A DNA stretch of 64,000 bases from CAWBRT01 sp963791145 (GCA_963791145.1 CAWBRT010000027.1:186001-250000); one strand, 5' to 3'; numbered from the stretch's first letter, positions 48,901-56,813 are shown. Notes: generated from the sequence alone by a model not told the origin. Translations and numbers: made by a program.

Positions 48901-50076
48901 CGTACCGGCGGCCGCCAGCAGGTTGCCGCCTGTGCCCGCGGTTTTGGCGGTGAAGGTGACGGTGCTGCCGGAAGGCGAGGCGGATACCGTTCCGTTGGCG
49001 CCAATGCGCCCGTCGCCGCCGTTTACCGTGAGGGCGAGGTTGAATGCCGTCTGCGATGCGTCGCCGCCAATCTGCACATCGCCGGCAACGCTGGCTGCAT
49101 TGCGAAACGTATACGTTGTCGACCCGATAGTAATGGTGCTGCCGTCGCTCGGGACGCCGGTCAGCGTAAGGGCACTTGTAGCCGGTATGGAGCTGCTGCC
49201 TCCTCCCAGGTCGCCCGGAGTCCCGGTGGTGGACCACGTGCCGGTGGGACTTGGGGCGGCGGTGAGCGTGCTGGCCGCCGCCAGGTTGTTGCCGGCGCTT
49301 CCGGCGGCGGTTGCCGTAAGGGTAAGGACATTGCCGCTGGCCGAAGCATGCACGGTGGTATCGCCGGCGTTGCTGTCGACGATGCCGGCCAGATTCGCCA
49401 GCGTGTCAGCCGGCGTGACGCCAATGTGCACGTTGGTACCGCCACCCGCGCCACTGGTAAAGGTATAGGTGGTGTTCCCGATATTGATGGTGTTTCCGTC
49501 CACCACGTTGGCGGTCAGGGTGAGGGTATTGCTGGCATCGGTGGCGTTGGTGCCGACATTCAAAAGCCCGCCCGTGGTCAGCGTGCCGATACTTATGGGG
49601 ACCGAGCCCAGCATGTTCCCGCCGCTGCCGTCGCTCAAGTAAGGAGTTACGGTGTTGGCGGAGAATACCTGGCTGCTGTTGAAGGTGGTGGTGCCGCCGA
49701 CACTGTTGATCTGGGTGAGAATCGACTGGAACTCCTGATCCAGGGCGGCGGTCTGGCTGGAAGTGAGACCGCTGTTCGAGGCTTCGGTGGCCAGCGTGAT
49801 GGCGCGATTGAGTAACGTGGTCACCTGCGCGAGTGCGCCGTCAGCCGTCTGCAGCAAACCGATGCCGTTGGTGGCATTCTGCGCCGATTGCGTGAGCGCC
49901 CCAATGCTGGCCTGCATGCCATTGGCGATAGACAGGCCGGCAGCATCATCCGCCCCGGAGTTGATCTTCGAGCCGGACGACAGCTGGGCCAGTGCCTTCC
50001 CCAGGTTGGCCTGGGCGTTGGCGAGTTGGCTCTGGGCCTGCAGCGCAGAGACATTTGTCAGGATACTGAGGGACAT
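45952..50076 (-). CDS. fliC: Giant flagellin with nine tandem ~120-residue repeats
   Basis: Flagellin forms the flagellar filament. Residues 1-182 are a normal D0-D1 half (LTNVSALQAQSQLANAQANL, SSGSKINSGADDAAGLSIAN, TTTFNSSQVFS) and the last ~100 are the matching C-terminal half (INQLQAATNVVMAESQNLTS, SITDADVAKTIANLTRYS). Between them lie nine repeats of 110-130 residues built on words like GSTITIGSTTYTFRN, GDVQIGG and SLAATG. The total is 1374 residues, against 300-500 for most flagellins. The frame is unbroken, unlike many neighbours. A sigma-28 promoter lies 101 bases upstream and GAGG sits nine bases before the ATG. There are no other flagellar genes in the window. The repeats resemble phage tail/structural repeats (from memory). 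Confidence 0.9.
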   Translation of the reverse strand: MSLSILTNVSALQAQSQLANAQANLGKALAQLSSGSKINSGADDAAGLSIANGMQASIGALTQSAQNATNGIGLLQTADGALAQVTTLLNRAITLATEASNSGLTSSQTAALDQEFQSILTQINSVGGTTTFNSSQVFSANTVTPYLSDGSGGNMLGSVPISIGTLTTGGLLNVGTNATDASNTLTLTANVVDGNTINIGNTTYTFTSGAGGGTNVHIGVTPADTLANLAGIVDSNAGDTTVHASASGNVLTLTATAAGSAGNNLAAASTLTAAPSPTGTWSTTGTPGDLGGGSSSIPATSALTLTGVPSDGSTITIGSTTYTFRNAASVAGDVQIGGDASQTAFNLALTVNGGDGRIGANGTVSASPSGSTVTFTAKTAGTGGNLLAAAGTVAGSGAPTGTWTTTGSAGYMGGGVDTASAQSTLTLTGNVADGDTILIGATTYTFRTSPSAAGDVQIGGNATQTLSNLAQSVNGLDGRNSANAGEFAAASGPSISFIAKTAGTGGNSLPASGTLEGAVTQDGTWTTSGSAGFFGGGTDATSASADFGFAQPSAGNTITVGSTTYTFVNSLTGNNQVLIGSDAQSAWQHLAEAVNGDPTGMGLDYSANLSANGAATVTYRGNDAAWGHPTWADVYIQATAPGTSGNGTPVQINGGSGGNWTLWGGTDATIASAQLTLNTNPSAGESVNIGHTTYVFTSGAGSGNMVQIGATAADTLNNLVYAISHNLYDASVNAVANSNVLTLTSNIIGAGGNSLAASGTLAMPSAGTWSANAGTLTGGTGTASGDYGCDQVSNGSIFSVGGMTYTFVNSITGNDQVLIGSDAQSTWQHLAEAVNGTATGKGTDYSANLNANPSATVTYLGPNGAWGSSTAANILVMATSSGSWGNNVRVIWNGGSNGDFYLTGGSDTPTVASNQLTLTSNLESGSTITLGTKTYTFQSGVPTSAGQVQIGSDAATTLQNLASAVNGNGLNAANPDISALASGDQITITANAVGNSGNYLAAYGSLLAPAAAVSNWSTSGSAGYLGGGITGVSATSSLTLTTNVAQGSTVTVGSTTYTFRNPASVPGDVQIGGNAAGSLTNLATAVNGDALNSVNPAASAAAVGTTITFTSKTAGSAGDNTQATGSLTSPGGTVSSWSTSGSAGYLGGGINAIAATASLTLTSNLAAGSTATIGNTTYTFISGASSGTNVHIDTTAAATLSNLATAVNGNGSDTSVQASASGNMLIFTASNAGTGGNSLAATGNLATTGGGSAGTWSSNGGTLTGGSDASTGGTPLDLNTTANAQVALLAVSSGVTQVASWRGTVGAYINQLQAATNVVMAESQNLTSASSSITDADVAKTIANLTRYSVLEFTGLAALQQAAQASRSLLKLLA
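46258..49530 (-). repeat. Nine-fold coding repeat in the giant flagellin
   Basis: Each unit starts with a phrase like ATSSLTLTTNVAQGSTVTVG, then TTYTFRN, VQIGG, an NLA-AVNG helix, ITFTAKTAGTGGNSLAA and a Ser/Gly tail (WSTSGSAGYLGGG). Repeats 2, 3, 7 and 8 are one subtype; 1, 5 and 9 share TSGA--GTNVHI; 4 and 6 form an aromatic-rich subtype sharing SDAQS-WQHLAEAVNG. Boundaries are approximate. Confidence 0.85.
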
Positions 50077-50176
50077 CCTTGAACGCCTCGGTTAATTCAG
50101 GGCGTTTTCCGCACCTTGTATCTTGTTGAAGTCGATCTTCAGGCCAGACGGCCCCGTGAAAACAGCGACGCGTTCT

Positions 50177-50204
50177 CTATCGGCACGCTCCGGATTGTTC
50201 TTTA
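50177..50204 (-). promoter_or_regulatory. Sigma-28 (FliA) promoter of the giant flagellin
   Basis: On the minus strand TAAAGAAC and GCCGATAG are 12 bases apart, close to the FliA consensus TAAAGTTT-N11-GCCGATAA. It ends 101 bases before the ATG. The stretch further upstream, 50205-50449, holds nothing else recognisable. Confidence 0.75.
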
Positions 50205-50449
50205 GGGTTGTAGCGAAAAATAAACAGACTCTACCTGTGGCGGCGCGGTGGGTGGGTTCGTTCGCCGTCGTCTTGGGACCGGAAAGTCCCTCTATTTTCT
50301 TATTCTTGCGTGGGCTTGACGTTCGCAGTAATCTCTACCGGCGTGCTATCCCGAAGAGTATACAAGGACACTCTCACGGCCCAAAGCATGCCGTCAGCGA
50401 AGTCAAACCCGAGTTCGCAAATAATCGCACCTCCTCGCGTGAGCCGGTT

Positions 50450-50846
50450 TTACCGCACTACCGGAGTAGTGAGGACCGGCAACTGCGCTTGATTTTCTTG
50501 CTGCAACGCGGCCCTGCCGATCGACTCAATGACGTTGTGCTTGGTCATATCGGCAACTGTCACGGCCACGTTTCGCGTCTCTGATGCCACTGGCCGCGCT
50601 ACTCAGGTTCTGAGCCTCGGCCATAATCACGCTCGTTGCGGCGTGCAAACGGTTGATGTAGACGCCAAGGCCTCGGCGCCGCGATGCAACCTGGCTGACA
50701 CCGGTACTGACCGCCCCCAACGCTGCTTGCCGGGGGCGCCCCATGCCGGTCCGCATGCCATAGGCAATGGACAGGCCGGCGGCATCATCCGCGCCGGAGT
50801 TGCTCCTCGACCCGGACGAAGGCCATGGCGGAAAGCGTTTTGTCAA
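50450..50846 (-). pseudogene. Remnant of a second flagellin
   Basis: The frame keeps the D1 phrase SSGSRSNSGADDAAGLSIAY and the C-terminal INRLHAATSVIMAEAQNLSS. A frameshift near 50580 then leads into a D0-like end (VAVTVADMTKHNVI, IGRAALQQENQ) that stops at 50450. The first ~40 residues and the whole middle are missing. It retains a flagellin promoter. It is either decayed or an extremely short flagellin with sequence errors. Confidence 0.75.
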
Positions 50847-50856
50847 TTCGGATTAC

Positions 50857-50884
50857 CTATCGGCATTACCGCGCTTTCTCTTCA
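50857..50884 (-). promoter_or_regulatory. Sigma-28-like promoter of the flagellin remnant
   Basis: TGAAGAGA and GCCGATAG are 12 bases apart, the same layout and same -10 box as the promoter of the giant flagellin. The -35 half is weaker. Confidence 0.6.
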
Positions 50885-51121
50885 AATGGAGATTTACCTT
50901 GCGTCGCGGTGTGAAGTAGACCGAGTGCGGTGTTATCTGATCTATCGCGGGTAATGACTTGCTGAAGGAAGGAACAAAAAATAACAAGCAGCGCTGCCCG
51001 GAGTCGCCGTTGCAGCGAAGCCGGGCAGGCTGCCATAAATCATGAACCGATTAGCGCGGCTAAGCGTGCATCCGCAAACCAAACGCGACACCACGCCACT
51101 CAAACTGGTTTCTCCAATCTG

Positions 51122-51310
51122 TTACTTCTTTCGCGACAGAGCATACTCGGCCGCTTGCTAGCCTCCGATACGGCCGAACACGCTGCAGTTCGCGATCGAT
51201 CCACCGCCGATGTAATCCTCGTAGAACAGGCCGCCCGCACATTCGCCTGCGGCATAGAGTCCGGGAATGACTTCGACATTTTCTTCACCATCAGTTGAGT
51301 CACACGGCGG
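51122..51310 (-). pseudogene. C-terminal fragment of an FAD-dependent fumarate-reductase-type flavoprotein
   Basis: About 57 codons read IPGLYAAGECAGGLFYEDYI, then GGGSIANCSVFGRIGG, a TAG at 51158-51160, and QAAEYALSRKK. This is the typical C-terminal FAD-binding end of succinate dehydrogenase/fumarate reductase-like and tricarballylate-dehydrogenase-like flavoproteins. The remainder of the gene is absent upstream and a stop interrupts the fragment, so it is a relic. It lies just before the MmgE/PrpD gene, on the other strand. Confidence 0.7.
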
Positions 51311-51414
51311 GGCGGCTGGTGTCACCCCGCTCTCCGCAGACTAGTCTTTTGCCGAGTGATCGAAATAGGATTAACCGCCCGCAAGATACGTATTCCCCGC
51401 TCCTGCCAAGAAGC

Positions 51415-51442
51415 TTGCAAAACTGCACGTGCGCAGTACAAT
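51415..51442 (+). promoter_or_regulatory. Promoter of the MmgE/PrpD operon; twin of the one at 42232
   Basis: TTGCAA and TACAAT are 16 bases apart, inside TTGCAAAAC and CAGTACAATT, exactly as upstream of the Tat hydrolase. A further shared AAGAAGG follows about 20 bases downstream. Confidence 0.65.
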
Positions 51443-51517
51443 TCCAGCAATTCAGAGCTAGGAAGAAGGATCAGGGGCAGCCGTTGCCGTTCGCAGATAC
51501 TTTGCAAGGAGGCAATC

Positions 51518-52882
51518 ATGGGGGCGACTGCGGAATTAGCGCAATTTGCCTGTGAGCTCGGGTTCGACGGCGTTCCCGAGGAGGCGTTCCGGTGGGCCAA
51601 GGATTCCATACTCGACTGCATCGGCGTAGCGCTGGCCGGCACCAAGAAAGAGGTCGGAAAGATAATGACCGACTACGTCCGAGAGGCCGGAGGCACGCCG
51701 GAGTCCGGAGTGCTGGCCGCGGGTTTTAAGACTTCCGCCGCCAATGCCGCGCTGGCCAACGGGACCCTGGGCCACGCTTTGGATTACGACGACTATTCCC
51801 TTCCCAACTGGATGGGCCACCCGACGGTTCCAATTTTGCCCGCCGTGCTTGCGCTTGGTCAGCGAAAGAAAATATCCGGCAAGGAGGCGCTGCTGGCCTA
51901 TGTCGTCGGCTATGAGATCGGCGGCAGGGTCGGCGGAGGTGTCGGGCGCGGGCACTACGAATGCGGCTGGCATGCGACAGCGACGCTGGGCACCATGGGC
52001 GCCGCGGCGGCGAGCGCCAAAATCCTGAAGCTGGATGCCGCCAAGACACAAATGGCCTTGGGCATCGCCAGCTCCGAAGCCTCCGGCCTGCGGCAGAACT
52101 TCGGCACCATGACCAAGCCGCTGCATGCGGGGTTGGCCGCGCGCAACGGCGTCTTGGCTGCCTCCCTGGCGGCCAAGGGCTTCACTGCCGACGGATGTCC
52201 CCTGGAAGGACCAATCGGCTTCAGCAAAGTGCTGACTGCGGGCGGTTACGACCTGAAGAAAATGACGGCCGGTTTGGGCAAGAACTTTCTCATCGTGGAG
52301 CACGGAATCAGCATCAAGCCCTACCCGTGCTGCGCCGACGGACACCGCTGTATCGACGCCATGCTCCACCTCGTCCTCAAGCATGACCTCAAGCCACAGG
52401 ACGTGAAGTCGATTGAATGCCGCACCAGCGACATGGTTCCCCGCATCATGATCCGCGAGCGCCCCCAGACCGGCGACGAGGCCAAGTTCAGCATGCCCTT
52501 CTGCATGGCGATCGCCTTGACCGATCGCAAGCTCGGGCTGCAGCAGTTCACCACCGAACGGGTTCGGGATCCGCGCGTGCAGGAGCTCTTTGCGCTGACT
52601 AAGTGGGTTCATCCTCCCGAGGCCAGCGGATACGAGGGCATGGAGCGCTATCCCGATCGGGTGACGGTCACGCTGCGCAACGGCACGGTGTATTCGCACG
52701 AGGTTTCCACCAGTAAGGGAATGCCGAGGAACCGCGTGAGCGATTCCGAGCTGATCGCCAAGTACCAAGAGTGCACCGGCGGAGTTATTTCGCCGGAGCG
52801 AATCAATCGCTCGATCGATATGTTGCATTCACTCGAGAAACTCGGGGATATCGGCGAGCTCATGGATGTGCTCTGCGGTTAG
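51518..52882 (+). CDS. MmgE/PrpD-family protein
   Basis: The family includes 2-methylcitrate dehydratase, cis-aconitate decarboxylase and iminodisuccinate epimerase. The 454-residue protein shows the typical start AFRWAKDSILDCIGVALAG, NGTLGHALDYDDYSLPNWMG (active-site His/Asp region), GAAAASAKILKLD and the KPYPCCADGHRCIDAMLHLV motif. The ATG at 51518 follows AAGGAGG. It is followed after 15 bases by a DASS carboxylate transporter and then by an alcohol dehydrogenase, forming an operon. There is no methylcitrate synthase or lyase, so propionate breakdown is not supported. Confidence 0.88.
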   Translation: MGATAELAQFACELGFDGVPEEAFRWAKDSILDCIGVALAGTKKEVGKIMTDYVREAGGTPESGVLAAGFKTSAANAALANGTLGHALDYDDYSLPNWMGHPTVPILPAVLALGQRKKISGKEALLAYVVGYEIGGRVGGGVGRGHYECGWHATATLGTMGAAAASAKILKLDAAKTQMALGIASSEASGLRQNFGTMTKPLHAGLAARNGVLAASLAAKGFTADGCPLEGPIGFSKVLTAGGYDLKKMTAGLGKNFLIVEHGISIKPYPCCADGHRCIDAMLHLVLKHDLKPQDVKSIECRTSDMVPRIMIRERPQTGDEAKFSMPFCMAIALTDRKLGLQQFTTERVRDPRVQELFALTKWVHPPEASGYEGMERYPDRVTVTLRNGTVYSHEVSTSKGMPRNRVSDSELIAKYQECTGGVISPERINRSIDMLHSLEKLGDIGELMDVLCG

Positions 52883-52897
52883 CAGTAAGGAGGCAGC

Positions 52898-54367
52898 ATG
52901 CCGGTGGTCGATTCGGGAGTTCAGCAGGCGCCTGCAACGGGGGACAAGGGACGCGAGGCAAAGTCCGCTCGCAGGCTGCGAAATGGAATCATCGTAGTGC
53001 TGGTAGGAGCCATCATCTGGTTCCTGCCCGTCCCCTCCGGGTTGACGGTGACCGCCTGGCGGCTGTTTGGCATTTTCGCGGCAACGATTCTCGGCTTGAT
53101 CCTGCAACCTCTTCCTTTGGGCGCCATGGCCTTTGCCGGACTCACCGTTTGCACCCTGGCCAAACTCATCACTCCTCAGCAGGCAGTTTCCGGATTCGGC
53201 AGCACGACCATCTGGCTTATCGTGGCCGCGTTCTTGCTGGCTCGAGCATTCCTGAAAACCGGGCTGGGCAGAAGAGTGGCCTACCTGATCATGAGGAAGA
53301 TCGGAAACAGCACGCTGCGGCTCGGTTACGCGCTCGCGCTCAGCGATTTGGTCATGTCGCCTGCCATGCCTTCGGCTACGGCCCGCATCGGCGGCGTGCT
53401 GTTTCCCATCACCCGCAGCCTGTGCAGCGGATTCGGCTCCGAGCCCGACAACGCACCCCGCAAGATGGGCGCTTACCTGATGCAAACGGTCTATCAGTGC
53501 GACAACGTGGTGTGCGCTATGTTTCTCACTTCCATGGCCGCCAACCCGCTGATTGCATCCTTTGCCCTGAAAACCGTGGGCGTGAACATTACCTGGGAGA
53601 TGTGGGCGCTGGCGACCTCAGTTCCCGGCTGCCTGACTCTGCTCGGAATTCCCTACCTGATGTTGAAGCTTTCCCCGCCGGAGCTGAAATACACGCCTGA
53701 GGCCAAGGGGATTGCGCAGCGGGAGCTGGACAAGCTCGGGCCGATGTCGCGCAACGAGAAGCTGCTTACGTCGGTATTCTTCGGATGCCTTCTCCTGTGG
53801 TGCACGGGCTCCCTCAACAAGATCGATCCGACCGTCGTCGCCATGATGGGCGTTACCAGCCTGGTGCTGACGGGAGTTCTCGAATGGAAGGACATCCTGG
53901 AGGAAAAAGGCGCCTGGGACACGATGATCTGGATGGGAAGCCTCATCACCCTGGCCGCCGGCCTCGTGCGCATAGGTTTCATTCCCTGGTTTGCCAAGAG
54001 CGTGAGCGGCGCGATTACCGGGATCAACTGGCTGCTGGCGCTGCTGATTCTCATCATCGTCTGCTTCTATGCTCACTACGGGTTCGCCAGCATGACAGTG
54101 CATGTGACGGCCATGTATGTGCCGTTCCTCTCCGTCGCCGCCATCACCGGGGCGCCCAAATTGCTGGCGGCGCTGTCGTTGGCCTTCCTTGCGCAACTCT
54201 CCGGAGGGATCACCCATTTCGCCGGCGCCGGCGCGCCGATCTACTTCGGCGCGGGCTATGTTTCCCAGGCGGAGTGGTGGAGGAACGGCTTTTTCATTTC
54301 AGTTCTGAACCTGGTTGTGTTCATAGGGATAGGGGCCATCTGGTGGAAGATCATAGGGTTGTGGTAG
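52898..54367 (+). CDS. DASS/SLC13-family di- or tricarboxylate transporter
   Basis: The 489-residue inner-membrane protein has about 12 hydrophobic segments. Family motifs are GFGSTTIWLIVAAFLLARAF, SDLVMSPAMPSATARIGGV and the C-terminal GGITHFAGAGAPIYFGAGYV. It resembles the CitT/2-oxoglutarate-malate branch and probably imports or exchanges a carboxylate. The coupling to MmgE/PrpD (15 bases) suggests it brings in that enzyme's substrate or a precursor. It is the intact relative of the frameshifted copy at 36044-37626. Confidence 0.9.
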   Translation: MPVVDSGVQQAPATGDKGREAKSARRLRNGIIVVLVGAIIWFLPVPSGLTVTAWRLFGIFAATILGLILQPLPLGAMAFAGLTVCTLAKLITPQQAVSGFGSTTIWLIVAAFLLARAFLKTGLGRRVAYLIMRKIGNSTLRLGYALALSDLVMSPAMPSATARIGGVLFPITRSLCSGFGSEPDNAPRKMGAYLMQTVYQCDNVVCAMFLTSMAANPLIASFALKTVGVNITWEMWALATSVPGCLTLLGIPYLMLKLSPPELKYTPEAKGIAQRELDKLGPMSRNEKLLTSVFFGCLLLWCTGSLNKIDPTVVAMMGVTSLVLTGVLEWKDILEEKGAWDTMIWMGSLITLAAGLVRIGFIPWFAKSVSGAITGINWLLALLILIIVCFYAHYGFASMTVHVTAMYVPFLSVAAITGAPKLLAALSLAFLAQLSGGITHFAGAGAPIYFGAGYVSQAEWWRNGFFISVLNLVVFIGIGAIWWKIIGLW

Positions 54368-54442
54368 CTCCTGATTCGTGGCCCCGGCCCGTCTTGCCGG
54401 ACACCAGTTTCGACACCGCAAAATATCTCTGAGGAGAGGCAG

Positions 54443-55570
54443 ATGAAAATCCGCGCCGCAGTCTTGTATGAGCAGGGCAAGCCGATGCCGTATGCCGAGA
54501 GCCGTCCACTGGTGGTGGAAGAAGTCGAACTCGACGGGCCGGGGCCGGGAGAGGTTCTGGTTCAAGTCGCCGCTGCCGGCCTGTGCCATTCCGATCTTTC
54601 GGCGATTGCCGGAGTCCGCCCGCGAGCCATTCCCGCGGTTGCCGGCCATGAGTCTTCAGGGATCGTCCGCGAGGTCGGCGCCGGCGTCACCGACTTGAAG
54701 GTCGGCGACCATGTCGTCATGGTGTTCGTCGCTAGTTGCGGCCACTGCCTTCACTGTTACGCTGGACGCCACAGCCTGTGCGAATCTTCCTGGGAGGCGC
54801 GAGGAAAAGGAACCCTGCAAAGCGGCGCGCGCAGGCTGCATGTTCGCGGCCGGGAGCTGAATCACTACAGCGGACTTTCGGTGTTTGCCGAGTACGCGGT
54901 GGTCTCGCAGAATTCGGTGGTGCGAATCGATCCCGAAGTCCCTCTGGAAGATGCCGCTGCCTTCGGCTGCGCGGTGATCACCGGCGTCGGCGCCGTCGTA
55001 AATGCCGCCAAGGTCTCTTTCGGATCCAGCGTTGCGGTTGTCGGGCTGGGCGGGGTTGGGCTTAGCACCCTGCTGGGAGCGCGCGCTGCCGGGGCGGCCC
55101 AGATCGTCGCCATCGATCTCAGCGACGAAAAACTGCGCCTGGCCCGCGAGCTTGGCGCTACAGATGCCTTCAATGCCCGCGACCCCAAATGTATTGAGGC
55201 CGTTCGCGATGCCACCTCGGGCGGAGTGGCGTACTCGTTCGAAATGGCCGGCGTGTCGGCTGCATTCTCCATCGCCTATTCAGTCCTCCGCCGCGGCGGA
55301 GTTTTGGTAGTGGCCGGCCTACCCAATCCCAAGGAAACTTTTGCCTTGCCGGTTTCTGCCATGGTTTCCGACGAACGCTCGATTCGCGGCAGCTTCATGG
55401 GCAGTTGCGTTCCTAACCGTGATATTCCGCTTTTCATCGATCTGTTTCGCCGCGGCCGCCTGCCCGTGAATCGCCTGCGCTCGGGAACGGTGACACTGGA
55501 GACAATCAACGAAGGCTTCGACCGCCTGGCGCGTGGCGAGACCGTCCGCGACATCCTGGTTTTCAAGTAA
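54443..55570 (+). CDS. Zinc-dependent alcohol dehydrogenase (class III/MDR)
   Basis: The 375-residue enzyme has catalytic zinc ligands in AGLCHSDLSAIAG and AGHESSG, the structural zinc loop CGHCLHCYAGRHSLCE, and a nucleotide fold VAVVGLGGVGLSTLLGARAA. The family uses NAD(P) to oxidise alcohols or reduce aldehydes. It is the last gene of the MmgE/PrpD run. It could hand an aldehyde to the AOR, but this is only inference. Confidence 0.88.
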   Translation: MKIRAAVLYEQGKPMPYAESRPLVVEEVELDGPGPGEVLVQVAAAGLCHSDLSAIAGVRPRAIPAVAGHESSGIVREVGAGVTDLKVGDHVVMVFVASCGHCLHCYAGRHSLCESSWEARGKGTLQSGARRLHVRGRELNHYSGLSVFAEYAVVSQNSVVRIDPEVPLEDAAAFGCAVITGVGAVVNAAKVSFGSSVAVVGLGGVGLSTLLGARAAGAAQIVAIDLSDEKLRLARELGATDAFNARDPKCIEAVRDATSGGVAYSFEMAGVSAAFSIAYSVLRRGGVLVVAGLPNPKETFALPVSAMVSDERSIRGSFMGSCVPNRDIPLFIDLFRRGRLPVNRLRSGTVTLETINEGFDRLARGETVRDILVFK

Positions 55571-55646
55571 GCTCAGGACGTAATCACATTGACACTATTC
55601 GCTTGAAAACTGCACGGCGACAAGTCAAAAGTGCGGTAGCTTTACT

Positions 55647-56813
55647 TCAGCTCAGAATCTGTGCAACTGCGGCGCGCAGTTCCGGCTTGGCTTCAATGCC
55701 GAATCCGGGACTATCGCTGGGAAAAATGCAGCCGCCCTCAAGCCGGCACTCCGGTGAGTAGCCTCCGAATGGCTCAAAGACGCCCGGATAGGCTTCACAT
55801 CCTCCGAGTTTCAGCCCGACGACAATATGGAGATTAATCAGGTGCCCGCCGTGTGGATAGGCGAATTGCCAGTCGATCCCGTGTTTCCCGAGCAGGCCGA
55901 GCATCGCGCGGTACTCGGTAAGGCCATAGCTCAAGCCCGGGTCCATCTGGAAAATATCGAGACCCTTGCGCATTCCACCAAACAACAGCAGATTGTTCAC
56001 ATCCTGTGTTGAGAACAGATTCTCTCCGGTAGCGATCGGCCCCTCGTAGACCTCGGCTACGCGGCGGTTGAGATCGAAGTCAAGCGGGTAGCCGATCTCT
56101 TCAAACCAGCGCAACTGGTAAGGCGCTATGGCCTTTGCATAGGCAAGCGCGCTGTCGAGATCGAATCTGCCATTGGCATCCACCGCCAGATTGCGTCCGT
56201 TGCCGGCGACGCGCAGCGCGGCCTCTATGCGGGCTGCGTCTTCCCGCAACGGCATGCCTCCGATTTTGATTTTGAATGCCTGGTATCCGCTATCTCGATA
56301 GCGCTGAAGCTCGTCTCGAAGCCGGTTCACCCCATCCTGAGAATAGTAATAGCCTCCTGCCGCATACACCGGAACGCCCCGCCGATCAACCGTGGTAGCG
56401 AAGTGGCGGGCTATGGTGGCGTATGCCGGCTCGTCGTTCAGCTTGGCGTTCAGGTCCCAGAACGCCAGTTCAACGGCGGCGATGGCTGCGGCCCGGTCGC
56501 CATGACCGCCAGGCTTCTCATTGCGTCGAGCGACTTTGGCTACCTGCTCGCAGTCGAAGCCATTCCCTTCTTTCGATAACAGCGAGTCGGGCTCGGCGCG
56601 GCTAAGCCGGGGAAAGATGCGCTCGCGCAGAATTCCGCCCTGTCCGTAACGTCCGATGGAATCGAAGGCAAGCCCCGCGAGCGGGCGCCCATTGCGAACC
56701 ATATCAGTGATGACTGCGACCAGCGAGACGGTGTGATCGGAGAAGCTGACTACCGCGTTGGACAGATTTCCCCGAAGAGGAACTGTCAGCTCGCGAATCT
56801 CTTGGATGCGCAA
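55647..56813 (-). CDS. Enolase-superfamily dehydratase, D-tartrate-dehydratase-like
   Basis: The 388-residue enzyme has the catalytic KxK base in FKIKIGGMPLREDA (near residue 185), metal-ligand region LAVDANGRFDLDSAL, the second ligand in WFEEIGYPLDFD and the histidine base region AYPHGGHLINLHIVVGLKL. The HGGH phrase and the LGGCEAYPGVFEPFGG stretch recall bacterial D-tartrate dehydratase (TarD). A hydroxy-acid substrate is likely. Its nearest partner is the OCD/mu-crystallin gene upstream, 99 bases away and in the same direction. Confidence 0.82.
   Translation of the reverse strand: MRIQEIRELTVPLRGNLSNAVVSFSDHTVSLVAVITDMVRNGRPLAGLAFDSIGRYGQGGILRERIFPRLSRAEPDSLLSKEGNGFDCEQVAKVARRNEKPGGHGDRAAAIAAVELAFWDLNAKLNDEPAYATIARHFATTVDRRGVPVYAAGGYYYSQDGVNRLRDELQRYRDSGYQAFKIKIGGMPLREDAARIEAALRVAGNGRNLAVDANGRFDLDSALAYAKAIAPYQLRWFEEIGYPLDFDLNRRVAEVYEGPIATGENLFSTQDVNNLLLFGGMRKGLDIFQMDPGLSYGLTEYRAMLGLLGKHGIDWQFAYPHGGHLINLHIVVGLKLGGCEAYPGVFEPFGGYSPECRLEGGCIFPSDSPGFGIEAKPELRAAVAQILS

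Noticed and set aside
48685..49815. Long open frame on the plus strand opposite the flagellin repeats (376 codons).
   Set aside because: It is the antisense of a repetitive, GC-rich coding region with few stops. The minus-strand frame has flagellin ends and a sigma-28 promoter; the plus frame is Gly/Arg/Val-rich with no recognisable domain.
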